From Fictibacillus sp. BK138 (GTDB taxonomy: Bacteria > Bacillota > Bacilli > Bacillales > Fictibacillaceae), in contig NZ_SGXL01000002.1 in assembly GCF_004216955.1 (NCBI RefSeq), positions 124,001 through 188,000 of the forward strand: DNA of 64,000 nt. Direction: 5' to 3'. Below the pieces are notes generated by a model. That model was not told where the DNA came from, ran no database searches, and worked only from the letters and a program-made list of their open reading frames with translations. How positions within the stretch are numbered: the stretch's first letter is position 1; each line of letters opens with the position of its first letter. This document shows positions 8,552-16,694 of the stretch, in pieces. The position numbers were made by a program, and so were the translations under genes.

Positions 8552-9415
8552 TTATTTATCTTTTGAAGCAAGTGCTTGTGCAAGATTAGATTTAATAGAA
8601 ACCTTATCAAAAGACAAACCAAGCTGAGTAGCCGTTAAAGCAATTTCCGGTCTGATTCCGGAAATTGTTGATCTGACACCAATAAGGCCAAGTGTCTCTA
8701 TTAAAGAGAAAATTTGCTGTGCAACCATCGTATCAATAATGAGAACACCAGATAAATCAATTAATAGATGAGAAATATCTTTTTCCGTACATTGCTCCAG
8801 AGTATTCTCTACGATTAGCTTTGCCCTTGCTGTATCAATCACACCAATCAACGGAAGAAGTCCCATATGATTATTGAGCGCAATAACCGGAGAGCTTAAT
8901 TCATTGATCATCTCCTGCTGCGCTTTTAATTTCTCTTCACTGTATTTTTGGTTTTCTTCAACGAACCAAGTAACGATTTTATTAAAGGTATTGATGATAA
9001 CGTCATTCCAAGAATTAATAACATCTTGAGAATATTCACCTTCATGAAAATTCACAAACTCTTTAACGAAACCAAGATACTGCCTCTGAACGTTAAAGAA
9101 TTCATTCATGATTACGGTCACAGGTGTATTTAAGTGCTCATCGTCCTTAGCAATCATCACTACCCATGGTTCAAAGTCTTTTAGAAACTCTGATTCCTCT
9201 TTAACAAAAACCTCACAAAAATGCAGATGAAACTCATGATTCTGCTTTTTTAATGTTCTTATGGTTTCAGGATTTGAAGAAGCATAGACTCCTGTGGCTT
9301 TGCTTTTATCGATAGAAGCATACCATTCTTCAGTCATTTGCCATGTTTTTTCAATTAAAAAAGAATGCAGTGCCTTATCTCTATGCATTACTTTTACACG
9401 CTCCCCATTTACCAT
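8552..9415 (-). CDS. RsbR-paralogue STAS-domain stressosome protein
   Basis: A 287-residue protein with an N-terminal sensor region (about 1-160, globin-like in RsbR proteins) and a C-terminal STAS domain (about 170-285). The joining segment INELSSPVIAL and the core DLSGVLIIDTMVAQQI and SGIRPEIALTATQLG are RsbR hallmarks. Both phosphorylatable threonines are retained as T229 and T261. Such proteins build the stressosome that releases sigma-B upon stress by sequestering RsbT. No rsbS, rsbT or sigB gene is nearby, so this is a stand-alone paralogue. The start is uncertain: ATG at 9415 has only an AGAGAG box, and ATG at codon 10 is the alternative. Confidence 0.85.
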   Translation of the reverse strand: MVNGERVKVMHRDKALHSFLIEKTWQMTEEWYASIDKSKATGVYASSNPETIRTLKKQNHEFHLHFCEVFVKEESEFLKDFEPWVVMIAKDDEHLNTPVTVIMNEFFNVQRQYLGFVKEFVNFHEGEYSQDVINSWNDVIINTFNKIVTWFVEENQKYSEEKLKAQQEMINELSSPVIALNNHMGLLPLIGVIDTARAKLIVENTLEQCTEKDISHLLIDLSGVLIIDTMVAQQIFSLIETLGLIGVRSTISGIRPEIALTATQLGLSFDKVSIKSNLAQALASKDK

Positions 9416-9465
9416 ATTCTCTCTATCATATATTGGATTTCCTGTCTTTACAATTTATAGGATTA

Positions 9466-9696
9466 CTAATCTTCATCCTTTGCATCCCAGTCTTCTGGAA
9501 TCGGTTCACTCAAATATTCTTCCACCATCTTCTTATACTTTTCAAGCTGTTCAAAATGTGTATTGAACTGCTCCTTGTTGATCAGATGCTGACTCCCGTC
9601 AAAAATGGTACGAATTTTGTTTTGCTGAACCAAACTTTCAACGGCCGCTTCAGGCATAGATAAATACTCTGCTGTTTCTTTTATTGTCATGTACAT
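9466..9696 (-). CDS. Small excisionase-type HTH protein
   Basis: A 76-residue protein beginning MYMTIKETAEYLSMPEAAVESLVQ, the MerR/excisionase-like HTH start found in helix_turn_helix_17 proteins. The rest is an acidic tail with EYLSEPIPEDWDAKDED. There is no integrase or phage gene nearby, so a role as phage excisionase is unlikely; these small proteins are common chromosomal genes of unknown role. A GGGAAG box lies 9 bases before the ATG. It is a single-gene unit between the RsbR-like gene and the MFS gene. Confidence 0.7.
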   Translation of the reverse strand: MYMTIKETAEYLSMPEAAVESLVQQNKIRTIFDGSQHLINKEQFNTHFEQLEKYKKMVEEYLSEPIPEDWDAKDED

Positions 9697-9796
9697 AATT
9701 GTTATCTTCCCTTGTTTAACATTTGTTTAACCTAAGATTACAACATGAAGGCAATCCTTTCAATATACCTGATTAGTGAAAAAGATCATTCCAAAT

Positions 9797-10969
9797 CTAT
9801 TGGAATGATCTTCGTTTCATTAACAGTTGATTACTTATGATCAATGCAAAAATCAACAGTATCGCATCCACAAATCCGTATGCTAAATCATAACTGCCTA
9901 TGTGGAATAGAAAGCTTCCTAGTAACGGTCCAATCGACATCCCCATATAGCGAAAAAAATTATATGCGCCGATTGCAGTCGCCCGATTCGTTTGGAATTC
10001 CTGTGTAAGCAATGCAGTCTGCACAGGCAGTGACATTCCCAAAAACAATCCAAATAAGCTGATCGAAACAATTAACATACTAAGTGAAACATCTGATACG
10101 AGGATGAAGAACAACAGTGACAGGACATTAAGGAATGCAGTGCCTACAACGACTTTTCTTTCGTCAAAGTTTCGCAGCTTTCCGCCAAAGAAACTTCCTG
10201 CAACAATTCCCAGTGATAGCGGAAGAAAGACAAGTCCTTTTTGTTCAACAGATAAGCCATAACGCTCACTCATAATTCCCGGTAAGAATACCAGAAAGTT
10301 ATACAGCGCGTAATATTGGATAAAACCGATTCCGATAACTGAAAATCCAATTCGATTTTTTAGAATATTAATAAAATCCGTGAACTTAAAGTTTTGTTTC
10401 TTACTTACTTGAGGCTTCGTTTCTTTTAAATAAACGATGTTACCACCGAGAACAATTAAGCCAACACATAATAAAGCCACAAAAATGATATGAAAATCAA
10501 ATGAACCGCTTAAGAATCCACCAGCCACAGGACCGAGGACCGGACCAAGCGATACCATCATCTGAAAGGTTCCCATCGGCTGAATACGGTCTTTTCCTTC
10601 AAACAGATCACCTATCACCGTTACTGCTACAACAGAACCTGCTGCAATACCAACCGCTTGCAAAGAACGAAAAACTAACAATGACTCAATTGACCCCGAA
10701 AGAAAACAGCCAATCGTTGCGACCAAGTAAATAAAGAGACCCGCGAGCATTACTTTTCGCCGTCCTATAGAATCTGTTAACGGGCCATAAACCATCTGCA
10801 TGAGCGCTAAGAAAATCGTATAAATGGATATCGAAAAATTAACTAAAAACGAAGAGGTATGAAGTTCTTTTGTCACTTCTGGAATGAGAGGAACATAAAT
10901 GGTCTGTGAAAAAGGACCAAGGAAAGCGGCAAAAGCGACAAGATAAACCAATAAAGTTCGGTGCTTCAA
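9797..10969 (-). CDS. MFS transporter, drug:H+ antiporter type
   Basis: A 390-residue, twelve-helix major facilitator. The DHA1-type loop motif is visible as YGPLTDSIGRRKVMLAG (about residues 62-78) and the helix 5 antiporter segment as GPVLGPVAGGFLSG. Probable role: proton-driven efflux of a drug or metabolite across the cytoplasmic membrane. The start is TTG at 10969, with AAGGAG 8 bases upstream. A terminator-like hairpin (10992-11027) lies just ahead of the gene in the same direction. Confidence 0.85.
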   Translation of the reverse strand: MKHRTLLVYLVAFAAFLGPFSQTIYVPLIPEVTKELHTSSFLVNFSISIYTIFLALMQMVYGPLTDSIGRRKVMLAGLFIYLVATIGCFLSGSIESLLVFRSLQAVGIAAGSVVAVTVIGDLFEGKDRIQPMGTFQMMVSLGPVLGPVAGGFLSGSFDFHIIFVALLCVGLIVLGGNIVYLKETKPQVSKKQNFKFTDFINILKNRIGFSVIGIGFIQYYALYNFLVFLPGIMSERYGLSVEQKGLVFLPLSLGIVAGSFFGGKLRNFDERKVVVGTAFLNVLSLLFFILVSDVSLSMLIVSISLFGLFLGMSLPVQTALLTQEFQTNRATAIGAYNFFRYMGMSIGPLLGSFLFHIGSYDLAYGFVDAILLIFALIISNQLLMKRRSFQ

Positions 10970-10991
10970 TCTGAAAACTCCTTGCTGTATG

Positions 10992-11027
10992 AAATAAAAA
11001 AGCCTGTGGAAATAGCTCCAGACAGAC
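10992..11027 (-). terminator. Terminator-like hairpin ahead of the MFS gene
   Basis: On the minus strand GTCTGT (11022-11027) pairs with ACAGGC (11002-11007) and a TTTTTT run follows. It lies between the oxygenase operon and the MFS start, so it could be a second terminator or an attenuator in the MFS leader. Confidence 0.5.
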
Positions 11028-11076
11028 TTAGACCAATGTTTGAACTCTTAAATTATACACCTGATTAATCTTTTTT

Positions 11077-11104
11077 AAAAAGGATTAGCATTTTATCCTT
11101 TTTT
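11077..11104. terminator. Bidirectional terminator of the oxygenase operon
   Basis: AAAAAGGAT (11077-11085) pairs with ATCCTTTTT (11095-11103); T-runs exist on both strands. Confidence 0.68.
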
Positions 11105-11170
11105 AGTTTACGGTTAATTTCGTTCAAGCTTAAATATCCCTTACATGGAATATATGTCACTCTTTCACAA

Positions 11171-12124
11171 CTAAACATCTAATACCAAAACACCTGACTT
11201 TGCGCGTGAGACACACGTTAAGATCCTTGATTGACTTTGTTTTTGTTCTTCGCTCAAAAAAGAATCACAGTGTGCGATTTCGCCTTCTACAACCTGGAGT
11301 TCACATGTACCGCACCTGCCGACCCTGCATGAATATGGTGCTTGAATCCCTTTGTTCAGGAGTGCTTCAAGCAAAGTCTGATCCTTCGCAACTTTAACAA
11401 GAGTTCCATCTTTTAATTGAACATGAAAGGGTTGCATATCTTTAGGTTGTGGCGGAGTAAACCTTTCCATATGTACAGCAGATAGTGGATAGCCTAGTTG
11501 ATACGCTGACTCAGTAAGGTCCGATATAAATGAGTCAGGACCACAAAAATAAACGTGAGTTCCGATAGGGTGTTCTTCTAAGGAAGATGCACTAATTCGC
11601 TTCCTTTCACTAGAAAAATAGAAACGGCATTGATTTGGATAATGTTCCTGAAGAAAATCATAGAATGCACAAGCTTCCTCCGTTTTAGAAGCATAGTGAA
11701 GTTCGAATGAATCCTTTCTGGAATGAAGTTCATTCATCATCGATAAGAAAGGGGTAATTCCGATACCAGCTGCGTAAAAGACATGGTGCTTCGCTTTAAA
11801 GCTAAGAGGAAAGTGATTCTTTGGGTAGCTGATATGCAGCTTGTCTCCAACCTTCATACGTTGATGCCAATAACGGGAACCGCCCTTAGAAGTATCGCTT
11901 AAACGGACGCCGATTTGATAGTGTTTCGTATGATCAGGACTGCTCGTTAACGAGTATTGTCTGACAAGTAATTCTTCATCCTCAATATATGTTGAAATAT
12001 GAGCACCCCCGCTAAACTTCGGAAGTGGCTTCCCATCAACAGCAGCAAGAGTAAATCTTTTAACAAATGCAGTCTCGTCCTTAATAGCTTTAATCACAAC
12101 AGGAATCATTTTTTCTTTATACAA
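11171..12124 (-). CDS. PDR/VanB-type oxidoreductase, flavin plus plant-type 2Fe-2S
   Basis: Electron-transfer component of 317 residues. An FMN-binding barrel comes first (VRQYSLTSSPD), then the NAD-binding part (FYAAGIGITPFLSMM, YFCGPDSFI), and a C-terminal plant-type ferredoxin with CRVGRCGTC and a distal ILTC (C266, C271, C274 and C304). This order is that of phthalate dioxygenase reductase. It is the third gene after the heme-oxygenase alpha subunit and the DmmA-like gene, and presumably reduces them with NAD(P)H. I prefer TTG at 12124, 7 bases after AGGAG; a GTG three codons upstream overlaps that box. Confidence 0.87.
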   Translation of the reverse strand: MYKEKMIPVVIKAIKDETAFVKRFTLAAVDGKPLPKFSGGAHISTYIEDEELLVRQYSLTSSPDHTKHYQIGVRLSDTSKGGSRYWHQRMKVGDKLHISYPKNHFPLSFKAKHHVFYAAGIGITPFLSMMNELHSRKDSFELHYASKTEEACAFYDFLQEHYPNQCRFYFSSERKRISASSLEEHPIGTHVYFCGPDSFISDLTESAYQLGYPLSAVHMERFTPPQPKDMQPFHVQLKDGTLVKVAKDQTLLEALLNKGIQAPYSCRVGRCGTCELQVVEGEIAHCDSFLSEEQKQSQSRILTCVSRAKSGVLVLDV

Positions 12125-12135
12125 AGCATCCACTC

Positions 12136-12594
12136 CTAAAGTTTTGCCACATAACCTAATACGGCGTTATGATAAACCGAGTAATGGTCAGATACAGATA
12201 ACTCCAGTCCACAGTGCTCGCACAAGGTTTCTTCCTCTGCATTTTTCATTTCTTTGATTCCATGACACCGGCAGCAATAGACCCTGGTTACTTTTTCCCC
12301 GTAACCGATGTATTGTGCCTCTTCATCAGAAAATCCTGTGGCCTCCGCTACTTCTTCAGCTTTCTGAATATACTCGTTTGGCAAGACAACATACAGATAA
12401 GTCCCCATCTTTTGATCTTTTAAGAATTTGGACAGCTGTGACCACTCTGTTCCACCTTCAATTAAAAAGATTTCAAGTAACAACTCTTCTTCTTTTACTC
12501 GCTCTATCAAACTGCTTAAAATCTTTATACCTTGCTGATCTCCACAAAATACGTACTTTCTTTTACCAGAAACAAATACTGCTTCGCCGCTCAT
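12136..12594 (-). CDS. DmmA-like subunit of a dimethylamine monooxygenase-type system
   Basis: A 152-residue protein matching the small family named after DmmA of bacterial dimethylamine monooxygenase. The N-terminal two-thirds are alpha/beta (KYVFCGDQQGIKILSSLI). The C-terminus carries a zinc-ribbon-like pair, C107-x2-C110 and C125-x2-C128, followed by SDHYSVYHNAVLGYV. Its start overlaps the stop of the DUF3445 gene (ATGA), and its stop lies just before the reductase gene, so all three are one transcription unit. It probably links the reductase and the heme subunit; that is inference from gene order. Confidence 0.78.
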   Translation of the reverse strand: MSGEAVFVSGKRKYVFCGDQQGIKILSSLIERVKEEELLLEIFLIEGGTEWSQLSKFLKDQKMGTYLYVVLPNEYIQKAEEVAEATGFSDEEAQYIGYGEKVTRVYCCRCHGIKEMKNAEEETLCEHCGLELSVSDHYSVYHNAVLGYVAKL

Positions 12595-13547
12595 AAAACT
12601 TTTCCGCTTCCCAGCCGTGCTTCTAAATAATCCAATACACCTTCTTTATATAACGCAATCCCTTTGTACTCCGTTATATGCGGAGGCAGTTCAGAAAGAA
12701 TTTCATAAAACTGCTTCAGCCACTCGGGGTTAGAAGCTAATTTTTCTAAAGACAACAAATGAGTGTGGATCGTAAATAGGATGGCGTTACTCCGAGGCAG
12801 TCTGAAAAGCTTTTGAACTTCTACACGAATATGAACAAGTTCACCCGCATTCTCTTTCGTCACCTGTTTCCTTAACAGCCCCCATTGATCAAACGTTTCA
12901 AGTGAAGTATCCAGCCTGTCACCTGCCATCAGCGACCAGTTTTTTCGTTCCCACGGGTTTCCTGCTTCAATTCTCATAAGAAATTGCAGGATTCGGTCGT
13001 CCAATCCTTCCTCTTTAAAACCTGGAATGGGGTGATGAATGCTTTTAAACTTCATACCTAAGTTAAACGCAAGCGACCAGTTAGCCGGAAAGCAAAGCTG
13101 CCCTGCGTCCAGATACAGATCACCATCGCGCTGCATCATCAAAATAAGATCCTCCTGCACGTGACGACTTATGAAAGCTAATGGCTCACAAGGCAGACTT
13201 TTTTCAACTCCAAAAGTAAATTCATGCTTTTCACCCAAGATTTTATTGTGAAATATCCATTGAGATTCATTCGTCTCCAATGAAAACTTTTCTGGATACT
13301 GCGCAACGAGATGTTCCATAACCAACTCAACAATCTCCCATTGACCTGTAAAAGTATGTGGAAGAGATTGATAGCAACGTTCTGGGTGATGAGTTAGTAG
13401 ATTACGCTTTAATTTCATTTCTTCTTTATAATCTAAGGTGACTTCAACACTGAGTGGGAGTTTCATAGGAATAGAGTTATTTGAGTAGCGGTAGGTCGAA
13501 CCTTTAAAAGGATACGGAAAGTTCTCAAGATTATCAGTCCACTTCAT
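12591..13547 (-). CDS. Heme-dependent oxidative N-demethylase-like protein (DUF3445)
   Basis: A 318-residue member of the DUF3445/HODM alpha family, which binds heme through a PAS-like fold and removes N-methyl groups oxidatively. Family segments seen here are LCFPANWSLAFNLGMKF, IHHPIPGF, RKNWSLMAGDRLD, and VEVQKLFRLPRSNAILFTIHT. It is the first gene of a three-gene unit with a DmmA-like protein and a flavin/2Fe-2S reductase, the same set that forms dimethylamine monooxygenase in methylotrophs. The substrate here is unproven; dimethylamine or another secondary amine is plausible. An AAGGGTG box lies 5 bases before the ATG. Confidence 0.82.
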   Translation of the reverse strand: MKWTDNLENFPYPFKGSTYRYSNNSIPMKLPLSVEVTLDYKEEMKLKRNLLTHHPERCYQSLPHTFTGQWEIVELVMEHLVAQYPEKFSLETNESQWIFHNKILGEKHEFTFGVEKSLPCEPLAFISRHVQEDLILMMQRDGDLYLDAGQLCFPANWSLAFNLGMKFKSIHHPIPGFKEEGLDDRILQFLMRIEAGNPWERKNWSLMAGDRLDTSLETFDQWGLLRKQVTKENAGELVHIRVEVQKLFRLPRSNAILFTIHTHLLSLEKLASNPEWLKQFYEILSELPPHITEYKGIALYKEGVLDYLEARLGSGKVL

Positions 13548-13700
13548 GCCTTCACCCTTTACAGAATATTCTTATAATTTATTGTAAAGAAAAGACAGTC
13601 TTATGAAAAGTGGGATATGTTAGGAAAACTTCAAATAGAAGGATTACCTACTTTAATCCCGAAAATTAAAACAATCTTATTTTAAAGTGAGGTTTTTGAA

Positions 13701-14105
13701 GTGGTTGAATTGAAGAATCTACTAAAAGAATTTACTAGATTGCATGATCAGTTTATAAATGATTGGAACGAAGCAATGTTTTCTGGTAATACGACTTCTG
13801 TAGAAAAAATGACTGATGACTATTATGTAGCCTTTTTTAAAGGTACACATGACAAACCACTTATTTTTAGCAGAGAAGAGGCAGTTACCGGAATGAGGCA
13901 ATCCGTTAGGCATTTCTCAGGTACTAATAAGAAGTTTGAGAATAGGGTTATTCGTCTTAGAAATAGCGAAAATGCAGTAGTCTTCTACGAACAATTAATC
14001 GTTAGAAACGAAGAGGTTTTAGCCAGATTGTTTACGATTGAGAATTGGCAGCTTACAAATGGGAAATGGATGATTGTGAGGGAAACTGAGGAAGCAATTA
14101 CTTAG
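13701..14105 (+). CDS. SnoaL/DUF4440-like small protein
   Basis: A 134-residue protein of probable NTF2-like fold: an N-terminal helix (LHDQFINDWNEAMFSGN), a middle region NAVVFYEQLIVRNEEV, and the closing strand NGKWMIVRETEEAI. Such proteins range from enzymes to small-molecule binders; no catalytic residues identify a reaction. The start is GTG at 13701 with GTGAGG 8 bases upstream. It is monocistronic, ended by a strong terminator shared with the convergent VOC gene. Confidence 0.68.
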   Translation: MVELKNLLKEFTRLHDQFINDWNEAMFSGNTTSVEKMTDDYYVAFFKGTHDKPLIFSREEAVTGMRQSVRHFSGTNKKFENRVIRLRNSENAVVFYEQLIVRNEEVLARLFTIENWQLTNGKWMIVRETEEAIT

Positions 14106-14115
14106 GATTATTAAA

Positions 14116-14151
14116 AAACAACGCACAGACTTTTCTTGCTGTGCGTTGTTT
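14116..14151. terminator. Bidirectional terminator, 13-bp stem
   Basis: Arms 14116-14128 and 14139-14151 are perfect complements (AAACAACGCACAG), with a 10-base loop, between convergent genes. Confidence 0.8.
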
Positions 14152-14155
14152 GGTG

Positions 14156-14578
14156 CTAGCTTTCGGTATTGAATTTCTCCGGATAATCACAAAGTTCAAT
14201 AATCTGTCCTTGAGAATGAACGGGATTCATATAGATCAATCTGCGACCATAAGGATTGATTCGATACGTATCTTTTAAAAAGGTGTATCCTCTTTTCTCA
14301 AAGTCTTCAATCGTCTTCATCAAATCGTCCACCTCATATGCCAGATGATGAACCCCTTTCCCGTTCTGACGGATGAAACGTTCGATCGGCGACGTTCTGC
14401 TTGTTGGCTCCAGCAGTTCTATGACCTGGTTTTCCATTTCAATCACTGCGATATGTGTTTCGACCCCAGGCTTCTCACTCGTATAGCGTTCCGTGAGGTT
14501 TCCGCCTAACACCTTAGTGTAAAATTCAATCGCCTCATCTATTCTTCTCACGGCAATGCCTGTATGATCCAGTCGCAT
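14156..14578 (-). CDS. VOC-family protein, methylmalonyl-CoA epimerase-like
   Basis: A 140-residue vicinal-oxygen-chelate protein with two beta-alpha-beta3 modules. It begins RLDHTGIAVRRIDEAIEFY and carries GKGVHHLAYEVDD and GQIIELCDYP, the metal-ligand positions (H, H, E) of methylmalonyl-CoA epimerase. Annotation as an epimerase is plausible, but no mutase or carboxylase gene is near, so a glyoxalase-type role cannot be excluded. An AGAGGTG box precedes the ATG. It is a single gene. Confidence 0.72.
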   Translation of the reverse strand: MRLDHTGIAVRRIDEAIEFYTKVLGGNLTERYTSEKPGVETHIAVIEMENQVIELLEPTSRTSPIERFIRQNGKGVHHLAYEVDDLMKTIEDFEKRGYTFLKDTYRINPYGRRLIYMNPVHSQGQIIELCDYPEKFNTES

Positions 14579-14636
14579 TATAGTTTCACCTCTTCCTCTT
14601 GTTGAGTAAGATTATAGATGCTTTAATTCCTTTTCG

Positions 14637-14670
14637 CAAAAATGGGCGATTCTCTATAAGAGAACCACCC
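14637..14670 (-). terminator. Terminator after the DUF4179 gene
   Basis: On the minus strand GGG..TTCTCT (from 14670) pairs with AGAGAA..CCC (to 14644), followed by a T-run. Confidence 0.6.
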
Positions 14671-14676
14671 ATACAT

Positions 14677-15966
14677 TTATTTGATTCTTATTTTCTCATT
14701 GCCCTTTATCCAGGACGGATAAAAGCTAAGTTTAAGTTTGATAGGCTCTTTTCGGGTTGAAAGACCATGTATAGAAACTCCGTTTTCTTCAGCTGTCATA
14801 TAATTATAATCTATCTCTATCTTTTCTCCTGACATTCCAAAGGCCTCACTAAACATGCCATAAGGAAACTCTTTCATTTTCATAGTAAACGCTAGATCAT
14901 TGCCAACCACTTTTACATCTCTTATCATATTTGCTTCAGGCTGTTTTAGAATCTTTTGTTGCTGCGGATCGACGACTACAAACAATTCATCTTTATTGAC
15001 CGCTTGTGCACTATTTAAAACTAGATAGAGTTCTTTTGGTTCATGAAAGTAGTTACTCTGCAGATAGATCTCCTGCTTTTTACCATTTGTTCCTGTTCCC
15101 GTTACGCCATTCAAAATTTTTCCCCAAACTTCGCCCTTTTCATCTACAATTCGTAAATCATCAAAATTAAGAACTTGCTTTTCATTCTTGTGATCGGCTT
15201 CCAAATACACGGCAATTCTTAAAGGATAAACGATTACTTTTTCAACATTTATCTTTTGACCTTCTAATTCCATCGTTTGATTGATAGGATATTCTTTTTT
15301 CTTTTTAAAATCTTTTAAAGTGAAAGGCAGTGAATATTTTTCTCCACTAACTTCAATATCAATCATATATTCTTTAGTAGTTAACGGAACTTCAAAGAAA
15401 TACTCAATCTCTCCGCTATATGAATGTTGACCCTTCTCTGATTCATGAGGAGCACCATAAGAAATTGATGCCTCGTCAAGAGCAGTGCCATCCTTTGCTC
15501 TTAATTTGACCTTGTCAATCATCATTGATTTCTGCTTTTCCTCAGAGTGGAGCGTATAGTACAGAACAATCCCCATTTCATCTGCAATCGTTCCATCCAA
15601 TGTAACTTTCAGACCATCTTTCACTTCAGAAGTAACACCTAGTTCTTGATAATATTTATTTTCTACTGCAGCCAGTCTTCCTTTATCATATCTGATAAGT
15701 TCAACGATTTTTTCCATCCCGGGAATCTCTGAAATATAGCTGGCAAACACTGGAGAAATTCGTATCGATGAGAATAATCCGATGAATAAAAGAGCTGCAG
15801 CTATAAAACTATAAATACTGTTCTTTTTCCTTTTAGATCTCCGTTCTTCTAGTTTAGCTTTATTAAATCCTGTCATAATGGCTTGATCCAATTTATCAAG
15901 TGATAATGGGATGTTGTCATATTCTTTCTTAAATTCGTTCAACTGTTCCTCTTCTCTTTTAAACAT
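14677..15966 (-). CDS. DUF4179 anti-sigma-type membrane protein
   Basis: A 429-residue single-pass protein. A cytoplasmic N-terminal region (about 1-47, with the IPLSLDKLDQAI segment) probably binds the sigma factor; a membrane helix follows (about 48-66, IYSFIAAALLFIGLFSSI), then a long extracytoplasmic part with the DUF4179 domain. Its start overlaps the sigma gene by 8 bases, and such pairs act as sigma factor and membrane-held anti-sigma factor. The stimulus is unknown. An AGGAGG-type box lies inside the sigma coding sequence. Confidence 0.83.
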   Translation of the reverse strand: MFKREEEQLNEFKKEYDNIPLSLDKLDQAIMTGFNKAKLEERRSKRKKNSIYSFIAAALLFIGLFSSIRISPVFASYISEIPGMEKIVELIRYDKGRLAAVENKYYQELGVTSEVKDGLKVTLDGTIADEMGIVLYYTLHSEEKQKSMMIDKVKLRAKDGTALDEASISYGAPHESEKGQHSYSGEIEYFFEVPLTTKEYMIDIEVSGEKYSLPFTLKDFKKKKEYPINQTMELEGQKINVEKVIVYPLRIAVYLEADHKNEKQVLNFDDLRIVDEKGEVWGKILNGVTGTGTNGKKQEIYLQSNYFHEPKELYLVLNSAQAVNKDELFVVVDPQQQKILKQPEANMIRDVKVVGNDLAFTMKMKEFPYGMFSEAFGMSGEKIEIDYNYMTAEENGVSIHGLSTRKEPIKLKLSFYPSWIKGNEKIRIK

Positions 15967-16480
15967 TTAGATTACCTCCTCTCTCCTCAAGTTTTTCTCG
16001 TAGTGCTTTCAGCGCTTTATTGAGCCAAGTCTTAACTGTCCCTTCTGGGCACTGCATGGTTCCAGCGATATCTTTAATCTTCAAGTCATGAAAGTATTTT
16101 AACGTGAGGATTTCACGTGAACGTTCGTCCAGTCCAAGCATCGCATCCCGAAGTTCCATCTCTGAGTGATTCTCTGTCACCCCAATGGATTCCAGCACCT
16201 CTTCATTAATAACGACTCGCTTTTGCTTTTTAAGCTGATCATTGCAATAGTTGATCATGATTCGAATCAGCCAAGTTTTGAAATAAGAAGCCTCTTTTAA
16301 TTTCCGAATTCCTTTATAAGCGCGGTATGTTACTTCCTGTATGGCTTCAAGCGCTTCCTCCTCATTTCTTAAAAAGGAGAGAGCTGTTTTATATAAATCC
16401 ACTTTGTATATTTGAATGAGCTGCAAAAAAGCATCATCGTTGCCTTTAATCGCCTTTTTCACTAACTGTTCTGTCTCCAA
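15959..16480 (-). CDS. ECF RNA polymerase sigma factor (SigV/SigX-like)
   Basis: A 173-residue group 4 sigma factor. Region 2 is visible as DLYKTALSFLRNEEEALEAIQEVTYRAYKGI and FKTWLIRIMINYCND, and region 4 as LDERSREILTLKYFHDLKIKDIA with the HTH CPEGTVKTWLNKALKALREKL. The start is TTG at 16480, 7 bases after a perfect AGGAGG. The gene overlaps its DUF4179 partner and has a matching ECF promoter just upstream, so it probably activates its own transcription. Target genes beyond this operon cannot be read here. Confidence 0.9.
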   Translation of the reverse strand: METEQLVKKAIKGNDDAFLQLIQIYKVDLYKTALSFLRNEEEALEAIQEVTYRAYKGIRKLKEASYFKTWLIRIMINYCNDQLKKQKRVVINEEVLESIGVTENHSEMELRDAMLGLDERSREILTLKYFHDLKIKDIAGTMQCPEGTVKTWLNKALKALREKLEERGGNLNV

Positions 16481-16511
16481 CTTCTCGCCTCCTAACCCCT
16501 TACCTATATAT

Positions 16512-16539
16512 TAGACCCTGAAATGTGGAAAAAGTTTTA
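16512..16539 (-). promoter_or_regulatory. ECF-type autoregulatory promoter
   Basis: On the minus strand TAAAAC (16534-16539) and GGTCTA (16512-16517) are separated by exactly 16 bases. This matches the TGAAAC-N16-CGTC pattern of Bacillus ECF promoters with one mismatch in each box. Confidence 0.6.
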
Positions 16540-16570
16540 ATAGACGAAAAAATTTTTATAAATAATGAAT

Positions 16571-16608
16571 CCTGCAAAAACCTCAGTCTAGTAATAAAAG
16601 CTGAGGTT
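16571..16608 (-). terminator. Second terminator-like hairpin downstream of the L,D-transpeptidase gene
   Basis: AACCTCAG and CTGAGGTT (16579-16586 and 16601-16608) form an 8-bp stem, followed on the minus strand by TTT. It lies between the stronger terminator at 16650 and the ECF promoter. Confidence 0.45.
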
Positions 16609-16649
16609 AAATTATAAAATACTCTTAGTATTTATGGTTATAAACGGAC

Positions 16650-16680
16650 AAAAAAAGAACCCATAAATGAGCTCTTTTTT
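16650..16680 (-). terminator. Terminator of the L,D-transpeptidase gene
   Basis: A 13-bp stem (16651-16663 with 16668-16680, including wobble pairs) has a 4-base loop and a seven-T run on the minus strand. Confidence 0.7.
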
Positions 16681-16694
16681 AAACACTTGTTTAA

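Noticed and set aside
9466-9696. Phage excisionase
   Set aside because: The HTH resembles excisionases, but no integrase, attachment site or phage gene is nearby.
10992-11027. T-box or other riboswitch ahead of the MFS gene
   Set aside because: Only a terminator-like hairpin is present; no T-box sequence or known aptamer blocks were found.
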